A stretch of DNA of 64,000 nt from Planctomycetota bacterium (GCA_029260755.1 JAJDCQ010000213.1:62001-126000); one strand, 5' to 3'. Positions 46,545-55,316 are shown, counted from the stretch's first letter. The notes: a model not told the origin generated them from the letters alone. Numbers and translations are program-made.

Positions 46545-47954
46545 TCAGCCGCGGACGCTGAGGATGAACTTGCGCCAGTCCTGGGTGAACTTCGCCAGGT
46601 CGATCTTCCCGAACGACTTGTCGAACGCCGCGCGCGACCCGGAGCCCTTCTTCAACTCCTTGAAGTAGTCCTTCAGGGTCCCGAACCAGATGAACTTGCC
46701 CTTGTCGTCGCGACGCTCGCAGCAGAAGTAGATCAGCGACCAGGCCATCGCGTAGTGGAGGCCTGCGTCGCCGCCGTACATCTCCGCCTTGGTCATCAGC
46801 ATGAGCTCGTCGACGCGCGGGTGGTTGCCGTTGCGGAGCGCCCGCTTGATCGTCTCGAGCCGCCACGGGTTCGGCGCCGTCTTGTAGGACTCCTTGCCCT
46901 TGTCGTTGACGTAGACGCTCGGGCCGAAGAAGTCGCCGAGCCCCTCGTTGAACCACTGAGGCGCCTCGTCGAGGAAGGTGTGGAGGAACTGATGGAAGCC
47001 CTCGTGGTGGAGGACGATCATCGTGTCCTTCTGGTCGCGGTAGCGGAACAGCTCGAGGCTTCGGAACTGCGGGCTGTAGTGGCCGCCTGCGCCGTCGGGG
47101 CCGCCGTTCTGGTGGTACTCCTGCTTGTTCGCGTAGACGATGATCGGGAACTTGCGGCCCTTGCCGCCGTCCTCGCCGAAGACCTGCTTGTAGAGCCGGT
47201 GGATCAGCTCGGCGCGGTGGGCGAGGAAGTCGGCGAACTCCTGGCTGACGTTCGTGTTGATCGAGTAGTGCTCGCTCTCGGCCTCGAACCGCTGCGGCCA
47301 GTCGGGTCCCTTGAACGCGCGCTTGATCCGGTCGCGGAGGGTGGCGAGCTCGCGGTCGCCGCGCGCGATCTTGCCGGCGCGGTCGATGTCGGCGATCGCC
47401 TCATCCACGTCGCCGACGGCGACGTGGAGAAGCATCGCGCGACGCTTGTAGGGCTCGGCCCAGGTCGGGGCGAGGTCGATCGTCTTCTCGTACCACCGCT
47501 TCGCGTCCTTCCACTTGTGGAGGTGGCAGTAGTTGTCGGCGATCTCGAGCACCGTCTCGAACGCCTTCGGAGAGAGCTCGATCGCCTGCTTGAGGACGCG
47601 CCGGGCGTCCTCGTAGTCGCCGGTGAACTGGTAGGCGATGCCGAGGTAGTGGAGGGGTAGGAGCGCCTTCCGCGCCGAGCGGCGGGCGTCGTCGAGCATC
47701 GAGATCGCCCGGTCGAGGTTGGCCCGGGTCGGCCGCGACTCGGCGAGCTTCCACGCCCGCTCCGCCTCGAGGCACGTCTTGCGCGCCTTGGGCGTGAGGT
47801 CGCTCGGCCAGACGAGGTAGCCGCTCTCGGGGTCCTTCGGCGCCGCCGGCGCGAGGCTCGGAGCGGCCGTCGCGACCGCGAGGACGGCGACGAAGGCGAG
47901 CGCCGTGACGAGGGCGCGACGCATCGGCGAGAGGGCGCGGATTCGACGGGACAT
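46545..47954 (-). CDS. Secreted DUF1570-type metallopeptidase-like protein with TPR region
   Basis: 469 residues from the ATG at 47954; upstream sequence in frame is Pro/Arg-rich and lacks a signal. A signal peptide ends near APA (about residue 38). A helical TPR region (about 60-230, for example GDYEDARRVLKQAIELSP) precedes the catalytic-looking domain: HHEGFHQFLH gives an HExxH zinc motif, and PQWFNEGLGDFFG supplies the downstream Glu of gluzincins. The DUF1570 family is abundant in Planctomycetota and still uncharacterised. Secreted peptidase activity is inferred from the motif alone. Confidence 0.7.
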   Translation of the reverse strand: MSRRIRALSPMRRALVTALAFVAVLAVATAAPSLAPAAPKDPESGYLVWPSDLTPKARKTCLEAERAWKLAESRPTRANLDRAISMLDDARRSARKALLPLHYLGIAYQFTGDYEDARRVLKQAIELSPKAFETVLEIADNYCHLHKWKDAKRWYEKTIDLAPTWAEPYKRRAMLLHVAVGDVDEAIADIDRAGKIARGDRELATLRDRIKRAFKGPDWPQRFEAESEHYSINTNVSQEFADFLAHRAELIHRLYKQVFGEDGGKGRKFPIIVYANKQEYHQNGGPDGAGGHYSPQFRSLELFRYRDQKDTMIVLHHEGFHQFLHTFLDEAPQWFNEGLGDFFGPSVYVNDKGKESYKTAPNPWRLETIKRALRNGNHPRVDELMLMTKAEMYGGDAGLHYAMAWSLIYFCCERRDDKGKFIWFGTLKDYFKELKKGSGSRAAFDKSFGKIDLAKFTQDWRKFILSVRG

Positions 47955-48125
47955 GAGCGCGTCTCCGACTCGTGGGCCGGCGCGCCCCCGGGGTCGGCGG
48001 AGGGGCGGTCCCGGCGGTGGAAGCCGCATCCTAGCGGGTCGGAGGGCCGCGTCAACGTCCGGTCGGCCTCAGGGGCGACGCTTCGCCCCGGCGACCGCTG
48101 GACTCGACGTCGACCGGCGGCCGAC

Positions 48126-49571
48126 TCACCCCGCCTCGTCGGCGCACTCCTCGCCGGGCCGGTAGCCCGGCGCGGTGCCGGCGATGATCCTCGCGGCGCC
48201 CTGGAGGCTCTCGTCGAGCGAGGGGTGAGCGTGGGTCGCGGTGCAGACGTGGGTGTAGGGCAGTCCGTGCTGGATCAGGACGGACACCTCGCCAACGACC
48301 GTGTCGACACCCTCGCCGACGGCCCGCACGCCGAGGATGCGGTCGTCCCCCTCGGGGGCGACGATCAGCTTCACGAAGCCGTCGCGGCACTTCATCGCGT
48401 GGCTGCGGTGGTTGCGGACGTTCGCCCACTTGCCGACGCGGACGTCGCCGAAGCGCTTCCGCGCCTCGGTCTCGTTCATCCCCGCTCCCGCGACCATCGG
48501 GAGGGTGAAGATGATGAACGGGACGTAGCTCGTCTCGAGCGGTTCCTCGTCCGCGAACATGCGACGGACGGCGCACCGGCCCTCCGCCTCGCCGACGTGG
48601 ACGAGCGAGAGGTCGTGCTCGTTGTCGCGCTGGCCGACGTCGCCGACGGCGTAGACGTGGGGGAGGCTCGTCGCGGTCGCGTCGTCGGTCGGGATGTAGC
48701 CGCGTCCGTTGAGCTCGACGCCGGCCTCGGCGAGCCCGAGCCCCTCGGAGTTCGGGAGCCGGCCGATCGCGAGGAGGGCCGCCTCGGTGACGACCGGGTC
48801 GCCGTCGCCGAGGTCGGTCTGCACGACGCCGTCGATCACCTTCATCGACTGGCAGCGCGCGCTCGGGCGAAGGTCCATGCCGAGCTTTCCGAACGCGCGA
48901 TCGAGGGCGGCGCTCACGTCCTCGTCCTCGTGGCTGAAGATCCGCTCCTTGGTGTCGACGAGGGTCACCTTGGTGCCGAGCGCGGCGAAGATCGAGGCGA
49001 ACTCGCAGCCGATCACGCCCGCCCCGAGGACGAGGAGAGAGCTGAGGGGGCGGTCGATGTCGACGGCGTGATCGCTGCTGAGGATCCGCGCCCCGTCCGG
49101 CTCCATGCCCGGGAGGGCGCGCGGCCGGGTGCCGGTGGCGATGATGATCCGCTCACCCCGGAGGAGCCGGTCATCGCCGACCGCGATGGTGTGGGCGTCG
49201 GGCTGGAGCCGGCCGCGGCCCTCGACGAGGGTGACGCCGAGGTCGGCGAGCTGCTCCCGGCGCACCTGCCGGAGCTCCCGCGCCCCGGCCTCGTTGGCGG
49301 CGCGCAGCGCCGCGTGGTCGATCGAGTAGCCGCCGACCGCGAGGCGGAAGCGATGCCGGATGGCGTGGTGACTGCGGGCGATCTCGTAGAGGCTCTTGCT
49401 CTTGAACGCCCCCTCGAGCCCGTAGCCGAGGAGCTTCCCCTCGCTCACGATCGCGACCTTCTTGCCCCGGAGGGCGGCGGCCTCGGCCGCGGCGACCCCC
49501 GAGGGGCCGGCTCCCAGGATCACGAGGTCGAAGGACTCGGTCTTGGTCTTGTTCTTGGTCTTGGTCGTCAC
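48126..49571 (-). CDS. Dihydrolipoamide-dehydrogenase-like flavoprotein lacking the redox cysteines
   Basis: 481 residues. The N-terminus is Lys/Thr-rich, then FAD-binding LVILGAGPSGVAAAEAA, ATGTRPRALPG near 155, NAD-binding VLGAGVIGCEFAS near 180, a second FAD contact YAVGDVG near 305, and a C-terminal dimer domain with HAHPSLDES (catalytic His/Glu pair). The site that normally holds the CxxxxC disulfide reads GKLLGYGLEGAFKSKSL, with no cysteine at all. It therefore cannot work as a dithiol reductase. It may be a soluble transhydrogenase-like (SthA-type) or NAD(P)H-quinone oxidoreductase, since those also depart from the disulfide mechanism. Unusually few substitutions elsewhere indicate a functional enzyme, not a decaying copy. 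Confidence 0.75.
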   Translation of the reverse strand: MTTKTKNKTKTESFDLVILGAGPSGVAAAEAAALRGKKVAIVSEGKLLGYGLEGAFKSKSLYEIARSHHAIRHRFRLAVGGYSIDHAALRAANEAGARELRQVRREQLADLGVTLVEGRGRLQPDAHTIAVGDDRLLRGERIIIATGTRPRALPGMEPDGARILSSDHAVDIDRPLSSLLVLGAGVIGCEFASIFAALGTKVTLVDTKERIFSHEDEDVSAALDRAFGKLGMDLRPSARCQSMKVIDGVVQTDLGDGDPVVTEAALLAIGRLPNSEGLGLAEAGVELNGRGYIPTDDATATSLPHVYAVGDVGQRDNEHDLSLVHVGEAEGRCAVRRMFADEEPLETSYVPFIIFTLPMVAGAGMNETEARKRFGDVRVGKWANVRNHRSHAMKCRDGFVKLIVAPEGDDRILGVRAVGEGVDTVVGEVSVLIQHGLPYTHVCTATHAHPSLDESLQGAARIIAGTAPGYRPGEECADEAG

Positions 49572-49708
49572 GCGTGTCGCCTCCAGCCTGGGATGCTAGC
49601 GACATCGCGGGAGGCGGCAAGCGGCCGAGTGCTCTCGCGAACGGGTGAGCCGGCGTCGTTCCTGGGACGGATCTCGCGCGACGGTCATGGACCCCGGCGT
49701 CGGCAACT

Positions 49709-49793
49709 CGCAATCCGCGTCATCCGCGCAATCCGCGGTTCCACTCGTCTTCGCGCCGAGAGAACGAAACCGCGGATTGCGCGGATTGCGCGG
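49709..49793. repeat. CGCGGATTG palindromic module 2, copy 3
   Basis: Left arm 49709-49742 and right arm 49766-49793 match the module at 1731-1812 in the reverse orientation, including the GAACGAAACCGCGG segment at the centre. The gap 49572-49876 holds this repeat and no gene. Confidence 0.75.
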
Positions 49794-49876
49794 ACTGTTT
49801 CCGGTCGGCGCCCAGTCGACGAGGGCTCCGCGTGAGCTTCGACGAGAGTCCATTGCCGACGCCCGCGCGTCGTGGG

Positions 49877-50551
49877 CTACCGGCCCGGGCGTCCCCGCTT
49901 CGGCTTCGCCTTCACCACCCCGCCCTCCGCCGGCTTCCCGAGCGCCCTCCGCAGCGCCTTCTCCGCGTCGGCGGGCTCGAAGCCGCGCGGGCCCATGCCG
50001 CCGCGGTAGATGAGCTCGCCGTCGGCCCCGACGACGAAGAGGCGATCCGGCCACGCTCCGTAGGCCTTCTCGGTCGCGTCGTCCATGCCGTCGACCACCG
50101 CGGGGATGTCGATCCCGAGGTCGACGACGCAGGTCGTGGCGACGCCGTCGCGCTCGTCCTGGGTCTTGGGGGTCTTGACGTTGATGCCGGCGCGGTCGTT
50201 CGCCTTCGTCCGCCAGCCGTCGACGGGGTGCGCCTCGCGGATGTAGACGAGGAGGAAGTGGGCGTCCTCACCGTACTCGGCGAACATCGCGTTGAGAGCT
50301 CCGACGGAGCTCCGGAACGGAGGTCAGGTGTAGGACCCGAAGACGAGGACGACCGGCTTTCCGGCCAGCTTGGAGAGCTGGGTCTCGTTCTCGCCCTTGG
50401 CGTCCTTCAGGGTGAAGTCGGGCGCCGGGTCGCCGACGGCGAGCTTGCAGCGGTCCTCGCGGCGGCCGCCCTGCTGGGCGATCGCGGGCAGGGCGAGGGC
50501 GAGGGTGGCGAGGCCGATTCCGGCCCCGACGACGAGCTTTGCAGTGGACAT
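49877..50551 (-). CDS. Iodothyronine-deiodinase-like selenoprotein (in-frame UGA = selenocysteine)
   Basis: 224 residues if the UGA at 50326-50324 is read as selenocysteine (U76). The ATG at 50551 has GGAGGGG 7 nt upstream. A signal peptide ends in AIA (residue 25), so the protein is exported. The thioredoxin-fold domain begins at VGDPAPDFTLKDAKG. Its key motif is VVLVFGSYT-U-PPF, the deiodinase type (NFGSCT-U-PxF in animals). It is followed by LLVYIREAHPVDGW, with the conserved E106 and H108 of deiodinases, then D/R-rich segments, C141, and RLFVVGADGELIYRGG. Both halves lie in the same frame, codon use is uniform, and the UGA sits exactly at the active-site position. It has been read as two genes (86 and 136 residues) by ordinary calling. 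Function in bacteria is unknown; a peroxiredoxin-like or dehalogenase role is possible. Confidence 0.85.
50296..50326 (-). promoter_or_regulatory. Bacterial SECIS-like hairpin directly after the UGA codon
   Basis: On the mRNA the UGA (50326-50324) is followed after 11 nt by GAGCTCC-GTC-GGAGCTC, a perfect 7-bp stem (50306-50312 with 50296-50302) closing a 3-nt GUC loop. Bacterial SECIS elements lie within the coding sequence just after the UGA, with a G in the apical loop that SelB contacts. Position and form agree. Confidence 0.7.
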
Positions 50552-50640
50552 GGGGATTCCCCTCCGTGGTGGGGCGACGCGCACCCCTTGAACGCCCGCC
50601 GCCGACCGAGGTTCCGGAGGAACCTCAAGTCGTTGCGATG

Positions 50641-51729
50641 TCAGTCGATGGCGACGCCGGCCGCCGCGAGATGGGCCGTCACCTTGGCCTCGTCCGGGTC
50701 GCGGATGAGCCCGTGCTGGGTCACGATCGCCGTCACGAGCCGGGCCGGCGTGACGTCGAACGCCGGGTTGAAGCTGCCGACGCCCTCGGGCGCGGTCCGC
50801 ACCCCCCCGAACGCGTGCACCTCGTCGGCGGCTCGCTCCTCGATCGGGATCGCGTCGCCGTTGGGGCAGTCGGGATCGAACGTCGAGATCGGCGCGGCCA
50901 CGTAGAACGGCACGCCGTGCTCGCGAGCGAGGACGGCGAGCGGATAGGTGCCGATCTTGTTGGCGACGTCGCCGTTGCGGGCGATCCGGTCGGCCCCGAC
51001 GACGACGAGGTCGACCATCCCGCGGCGCAGCACCGTCGCCGCCGCCGCGTCGGGGAGGACCGAGACGTCGATGCCGGCGCGCTGGAGCTCCCAGGCGGTG
51101 AGGCGCGCGCCCTGAAGCAGCGGCCTCGTCTCGTCGGCGAAGACGCGCTCGACCTTGCCCTCCTCGTGGGCGGCGTAGATCACCCCGAGGGCGGTCCCGT
51201 AGGCGGCCGTCGCGAGACCGCCGGCGTTGCAGTGGGTGAGGATCGAGGCGCCCTCGGGGACGAGCGCCGCGCCGGCGGCGCCGATCGCGCGGCAGGTCGC
51301 CGCGTCCTCCGCCTCGATGGCGCTCGCCTCGCCGAGGAGGCGCTGGAGCGTCGCGCCGCGGTCGCCATCGCGGAGGGTCGCGCCGAGCTTGCGCATCCGC
51401 TCGAGCGCCCAGAAGAGGTTCACCGCGGTCGGGCGCGAGGTCGCGAGATGGTCGGCCGCCGCGTCGGCCGCATCGACGACCGCCGCGCCGCCTCCGTCCT
51501 TCGCCCCGCCGCGCGCGCCGATCACGACGCCGTAGGCCGCCGCGCAGCCGATCGCCGGCGCGCCGCGCACCCGGAGCATCTTGATCGCCTCCCAGACGGA
51601 CTCGACGTCGTCGCAGCGCCGCATGACGGTCTCGGTCGGCAGCCGCGTCTGATCGATCAGCTCGAGCGACCCCGTCTCGGGGTCGCCGATCCAGCGCATC
51701 GTCGGGGGAGGGGTCTTCGATTCGGACAT
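50641..51729 (-). CDS. mtnA: S-methyl-5-thioribose-1-phosphate isomerase
   Basis: 362 residues from the ATG at 51729. Family motifs are clear: RGAPAIGCAAAYG (near 50), THCNAGGLAT (catalytic Cys) near 165, GADRIARNGDVANKIGTY (catalytic Asp) near 245, and a terminal NPAFDVTP. The enzyme converts methylthioribose 1-phosphate to methylthioribulose 1-phosphate in the methionine salvage pathway. It is the last gene of an operon with purE and purC upstream. The other salvage genes are not nearby, although the aminotransferase at the head of this operon could serve the last step. Confidence 0.93.
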   Translation of the reverse strand: MSESKTPPPTMRWIGDPETGSLELIDQTRLPTETVMRRCDDVESVWEAIKMLRVRGAPAIGCAAAYGVVIGARGGAKDGGGAAVVDAADAAADHLATSRPTAVNLFWALERMRKLGATLRDGDRGATLQRLLGEASAIEAEDAATCRAIGAAGAALVPEGASILTHCNAGGLATAAYGTALGVIYAAHEEGKVERVFADETRPLLQGARLTAWELQRAGIDVSVLPDAAAATVLRRGMVDLVVVGADRIARNGDVANKIGTYPLAVLAREHGVPFYVAAPISTFDPDCPNGDAIPIEERAADEVHAFGGVRTAPEGVGSFNPAFDVTPARLVTAIVTQHGLIRDPDEAKVTAHLAAAGVAID

Positions 51730-51761
51730 GAGGGGACTCGCTCGTAGCTCGCGGGACTCGC

Positions 51762-52304
51762 CTATCGCTTGCTGACGCGCGGGCTCACCTGCTGGAACTC
51801 CTCCATCACGCGCCTGTCCTTCTCGCGGACGCCCTCTTCCTGCTCGCGCTTGAACGTCTCGATCCGCTCCTGCACCCGCGGCTCGGAGAGCCCGATCACG
51901 CTCGCGGCGAAGATCGCGGCGTTCTTCGCGCCGGCCGTCCCGAGGGCCATCGTCGCGACCGGGACACCGCCGGGCATCTGCACCGTCGCCAGGATCGAGT
52001 CGAGCCCCTGGAGCGGCGAGTTCGGCATCGGCACGCCCATGACCGGGAGCGGCGTGTGCGCGGCCACGACGCCGGCCAGCGCCGCCGCCCATCCCGCGCC
52101 CGCGATCACGCAGCGGACGCCGCGGTCCTTGAGCCCGCGGCTGTACTCGGCGAGCGCCTCGGGGCTCCGATGCGCGCTGATCACGCGCACCTCGAAGGGG
52201 ATCTCGAACTCCTTCAGGATCTCGATCCCGGGGCGGAGGTTGTCGAGATCCGAGGTGCTGCCCATCACGATCGAGACCCAGGCATCGCTCTCGTCAATGC
52301 TCAT
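51762..52304 (-). CDS. purE: N5-carboxyaminoimidazole ribonucleotide mutase, PurE class I
   Basis: 180 residues. GSTSDLDNL (near 11), ISAHRSPE (near 40; catalytic His) and AGAGWAAALAG (near 68), with VPMPNSPLQGLDSILATVQMPGGVPVAT, are the PurE signature. It rearranges N5-CAIR to CAIR in de novo purine synthesis. The C-terminal tail (~25 residues) is rich in Glu/Lys/Arg and longer than in E. coli PurE. purC lies upstream in the same operon, while purK is not in the window. Confidence 0.93.
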   Translation of the reverse strand: MSIDESDAWVSIVMGSTSDLDNLRPGIEILKEFEIPFEVRVISAHRSPEALAEYSRGLKDRGVRCVIAGAGWAAALAGVVAAHTPLPVMGVPMPNSPLQGLDSILATVQMPGGVPVATMALGTAGAKNAAIFAASVIGLSEPRVQERIETFKREQEEGVREKDRRVMEEFQQVSPRVSKR

Positions 52305-52325
52305 CGTCTTGCGGTCTTCTCTCTT

Positions 52326-52820
52326 CTAGCGGGCGTCGTCGGCCCGGTATCCTGTGATTCGCCACTCGCTCCGGATGAGCCCGAAGGCGAAGACGATCGT
52401 CGTCCCTCGCGTCTCGCCGCCGAAGAGCGACGCGGCCGCCGCGTCGTCTCGAGCGGCGAGGGTGATCCGGAGATACGCGAGCCGGTCGCCCTCGTGGACC
52501 CAGTCGGGGTCGGTGAACTGCCAGCGCTCCGCGTCGCGACGGTACCACGCCGCGACCTCCTCCTTGCCCCGCTCGGCGACGTCCTTCACGAGCTGATCGA
52601 GGGAGCCGGCGGCGTATATCAGCGCGAGCGACTCGAGATCGCCCGCCCGCCACGCCCGCTCGAAGCTCGCGAACGTTCGCTCGGGATCGGCGAGGCTCAA
52701 TCCGCCGTCGTCCCCCCCGCGCCCGGCGCCCGAGGTGCAGCCGGCCGTCACGGTCGCGATGAGGATCGCGACCGAGACCGGAGCGGTCCGCCGGAGCCGT
52801 CGCGCGCGCGGCGAGCTCAT
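52326..52820 (-). CDS. Putative lipoprotein with NTF2/SnoaL-like domain
   Basis: 164 residues, starting at an ATG that overlaps the purC stop (ATGA). The N-terminus is Arg-rich, then a hydrophobic stretch ending TAGC (lipobox, C28). The mature part has a DUF4440/SnoaL-like pattern: an alpha-helix with AWRAGDLESLALIYA near 60, then beta strands. It has no evident link to purine synthesis despite sitting between purC and purE, an odd place for a surface lipoprotein. It may simply share the transcript. Confidence 0.6.
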   Translation of the reverse strand: MSSPRARRLRRTAPVSVAILIATVTAGCTSGAGRGGDDGGLSLADPERTFASFERAWRAGDLESLALIYAAGSLDQLVKDVAERGKEEVAAWYRRDAERWQFTDPDWVHEGDRLAYLRITLAARDDAAAASLFGGETRGTTIVFAFGLIRSEWRITGYRADDAR

Positions 52821-53830
52821 CCGTCCCCTTCGATGAGCTTCTTGCCCGCGGCGTCGGTGCCGGCGCGGTCGGCCGCGAGGAGCGCCTCGGTCGCGTCGTC
52901 CGGCATCTCGACGCCGGTCAGGATGCGGAAGATCCGGAGGTAGGTCGCGCGCGCCTCGGCGACGACCTCGTCGGGCAGCCGCGGCGCGGGCGCCTTCTTG
53001 TTCCAGTCGCTGATACCGAGGAGGTAGTCGCGGACGACCTGCTTGTCGATCGGCGTCGGCAGCGTGCCGGGCTCGCGGGCGTCGTAGTCCTCCTTGAGCC
53101 AGTAGCGGCTCGAGTCGGGCGTCAGCACCTCGTCGATGAGGAAGAGCTCCTGACTCCGGGTGAGGCCGAACTCGAACTTCGTGTCGCAGAGGATCACGCC
53201 GCGGCTCGCCGCGAGCTCGCGGGCCATCGAGTAGACCTTGATCGAGAGGTCGCGCATCCCCTTCGCGCGCTGTTCACCGCAGCGCCTCACGACCTCGTCG
53301 TAGGAGATCGGCTCGTCGTGCTCGCCCTGCTCCGCCTTCGTCGTCGGCGTGAAGAGCGGCTCGGGGAGGAACCGGTCGCCGAGGTTCATCCCCGCCGGCG
53401 CATCGACGCCCGCGACCTTGCCGTCCTTCTGGTATCCCTTCCAGACGCTCCCGGCCATGTATCCGCGCACGATGCACTCGACCGGCAGCACCGGCGCCCG
53501 CCGGACGAGGAGCGCCCGGCCCGTGAGGGTGTCGGCCTGCGCCTGCGCAGCGTCCGGCCAGAACTTCGGCTCCCACGCCACGAGGTGGTCGCGGAGCCCG
53601 CCGACCTCGTCCTCGAGGAGCTGGAAGTAGCGGAGCCAGAAGACGGTGAGGGCCGTCAGGACGCGGCCCTTGTCGGGGATGGCCGGGTCGAGGACGACGT
53701 CGAAGGCGCTCACTCGATCGGTCGCGACGATGAGCAGGTGCTCGTCGTCGACCTCGTAGATGTCGCGGACCTTTCCTCGCGCGAGGAGCTTCAGCCCCTC
53801 GATCTCGGTGGTGGCGATCGCGCTGGTCAT
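52817..53830 (-). CDS. purC: Phosphoribosylaminoimidazole-succinocarboxamide synthase
   Basis: 337 residues from the ATG at 53830, which overlaps the aminotransferase stop. SAICAR synthase motifs: GKVRDIYEVDDEHLLIVATDRVSAFD near 18-45, VECIVRGYMAGSVWKGY near 115, and LIDEVLTPDSSRYW near 235. It joins CAIR and aspartate with ATP use. It is longer than E. coli PurC (237 residues) and of the size seen in the yeast-type enzyme and many other bacteria. Confidence 0.93.
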   Translation of the reverse strand: MTSAIATTEIEGLKLLARGKVRDIYEVDDEHLLIVATDRVSAFDVVLDPAIPDKGRVLTALTVFWLRYFQLLEDEVGGLRDHLVAWEPKFWPDAAQAQADTLTGRALLVRRAPVLPVECIVRGYMAGSVWKGYQKDGKVAGVDAPAGMNLGDRFLPEPLFTPTTKAEQGEHDEPISYDEVVRRCGEQRAKGMRDLSIKVYSMARELAASRGVILCDTKFEFGLTRSQELFLIDEVLTPDSSRYWLKEDYDAREPGTLPTPIDKQVVRDYLLGISDWNKKAPAPRLPDEVVAEARATYLRIFRILTGVEMPDDATEALLAADRAGTDAAGKKLIEGDG

Positions 53831-55056
53831 GAGGTCTCCTTGCGGCCGGGGTAGTGGGCGAGGCCGCTCTCGAGGACGTCCATCGCGTGGTCGAGGTCTT
53901 CGCTGTCGAGGACGTAGGCGATCCGCGCCTCGTTCGTCCCCAGGCCGGGCGTGCCGTAGAAGCCCTCGCCCGGGGCGAGCATGACGGTGTCGCCGCCGTG
54001 GTCGTGCTCCTCGAGGAGCCAGGCGCAGAACTCGTTGGTGTCGTCGACGGGCAGCTCGACCATGATGTAGAAGGCGCCGTCGGGCGCGGCGAGCTCCACG
54101 CCGGGCATCGCCTCGAGGCGCTTCACCAGGACGTCGCGGCGCCCCTTGTACTCGGCGACGACGCTGCGGCGGTAATCGTCGGGCAGGCCGATCGCCGCCT
54201 CGCCGCCGAGCTGCCCGACCGTCGGCGCCGAGAGGCGCGCCTGCCCCATCTTGAGCATGGCCGCGCGGAGGTCGGCGTTGCGGGTGGTGACCCAGCCGAT
54301 CCGGGCGCCGCACGCGCTGTAGCGCTTGCTCGTGGAGTCGACCTGGATCGCGTGCTGGTCCATCCCGGGGAGGGAGAGGACCGGGACCGCCTCGGCGTCG
54401 CCGAACACGAGCTCGCGGTAGACCTCATCGGAGATGAGGAAGATCCCCCGGCTCCGCGCGATGTCGGCGAGCATCTCGATCTCGTCGCGGGTGTGGACCG
54501 TGCCGGTCGGGTTGCCGGGGTTGCAGACGACCATCGCGCGGGTGCGCGGGCCGATGCGCGCCTCGATGGTCGCGCGGTCGGGCAGATGGTAGCCCTGCTC
54601 GCGGGTCGTCGTGACGAAGCTCGTCTTCACGCCGAGCCAGGTCGCGAAGCCAATGTAGTTGGGGTAGCACGGCTCGAAGAGGAGGACGTCGTCGCCGGGG
54701 TCGCAGCAGGCGGCGAAGGCCATCATGAGCGCCTCGCTGCCGCCGGTCGTGACGACGAGGTCGTCGGTGCCGATCTCGACGTCGAAGCTGCCGTAGTAGC
54801 GGACGATCGCCTCGCGGTAGCTCTTGAAGCCGTCGCTCGGGGCGTAGCCGATCACGTCGGGCTCGAAGCCGCGGTAGGCGGCGATGAACGGCGCGGCCGT
54901 CGCGACGTCGGGCTGGCCAATGTTCAGCTTGAAGATCCGCATGCCGCGCGCGAGGGCGCGCTCGGCCGATGGCGCGAGCTTGCGAATCGGCGAGGCCGGC
55001 ATGCCGCGCCCGCGCGCGGAGAGGGCCGGGCTCGGGGCGGTCTTCTGGGCGGGCAT
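53827..55056 (-). CDS. PLP-dependent aminotransferase class I/II
   Basis: 409 residues; the start at 55056 is chosen over an ATG 18 codons in because of length. PLP-fold motifs include GGSEALMMAFA near 110, CNPGNPTGT near 190, SDEVYRELVF near 225, STSKRYSACGARIGW with the Schiff-base Lys near 260, and GAFYIMVELP near 345. The aspartate/aromatic aminotransferase branch fits. As the first gene of a purC-purE-mtnA operon, it could be the final methionine-salvage aminotransferase or supply aspartate. Which substrate it uses cannot be settled from sequence. Confidence 0.8.
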   Translation of the reverse strand: MPAQKTAPSPALSARGRGMPASPIRKLAPSAERALARGMRIFKLNIGQPDVATAAPFIAAYRGFEPDVIGYAPSDGFKSYREAIVRYYGSFDVEIGTDDLVVTTGGSEALMMAFAACCDPGDDVLLFEPCYPNYIGFATWLGVKTSFVTTTREQGYHLPDRATIEARIGPRTRAMVVCNPGNPTGTVHTRDEIEMLADIARSRGIFLISDEVYRELVFGDAEAVPVLSLPGMDQHAIQVDSTSKRYSACGARIGWVTTRNADLRAAMLKMGQARLSAPTVGQLGGEAAIGLPDDYRRSVVAEYKGRRDVLVKRLEAMPGVELAAPDGAFYIMVELPVDDTNEFCAWLLEEHDHGGDTVMLAPGEGFYGTPGLGTNEARIAYVLDSEDLDHAMDVLESGLAHYPGRKETS

Positions 55057-55280
55057 CGGCGCGGTCGTCTCCGGAGCGAAGGCGGAGGTGAGGGGCGGAT
55101 TCTAGACGACCGCTGGGGCGGAATCAACGTGTGTCCGGCGCCGTCGGGCGAGGTCGAGAAGCCCATGCGAATCTCGAACTAAGGAAGCTGCGGATTGCCA
55201 TCTCCCCCCATTGGGGGGGGCCTCGCCAAACCACGACCCGCGGGGCGATTCGACTCGCCCGCCGCGAGTCCCTGCTACGC

Positions 55281-55310
55281 TTGCGCCTGGCGGGTCGACC
55301 CGGTCACCAT
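55281..55310 (+). promoter_or_regulatory. Putative promoter for the kinase at 55317, predicting a leaderless mRNA
   Basis: TTGCGC (55281-55286), an 18-nt spacer and CACCAT (55305-55310), then 6 nt to the ATG at 55317. The -10 is a weak match but the geometry agrees with 4299, 7379, 20651 and 32135. Confidence 0.3.
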
Positions 55311-55316
55311 CCCCGC

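Noticed and set aside
49572-49876. Possible small genes in the intergenic repeat region
   Set aside because: The only open frames are made of repeat arms with no ribosome site.
50324-50584. A short 86-residue thioredoxin-like ORF and a separate 136-residue ORF (49877-50287)
   Set aside because: They are in the same frame, separated only by an in-frame UGA at the selenocysteine site of a deiodinase-like motif, and are annotated as one selenoprotein.
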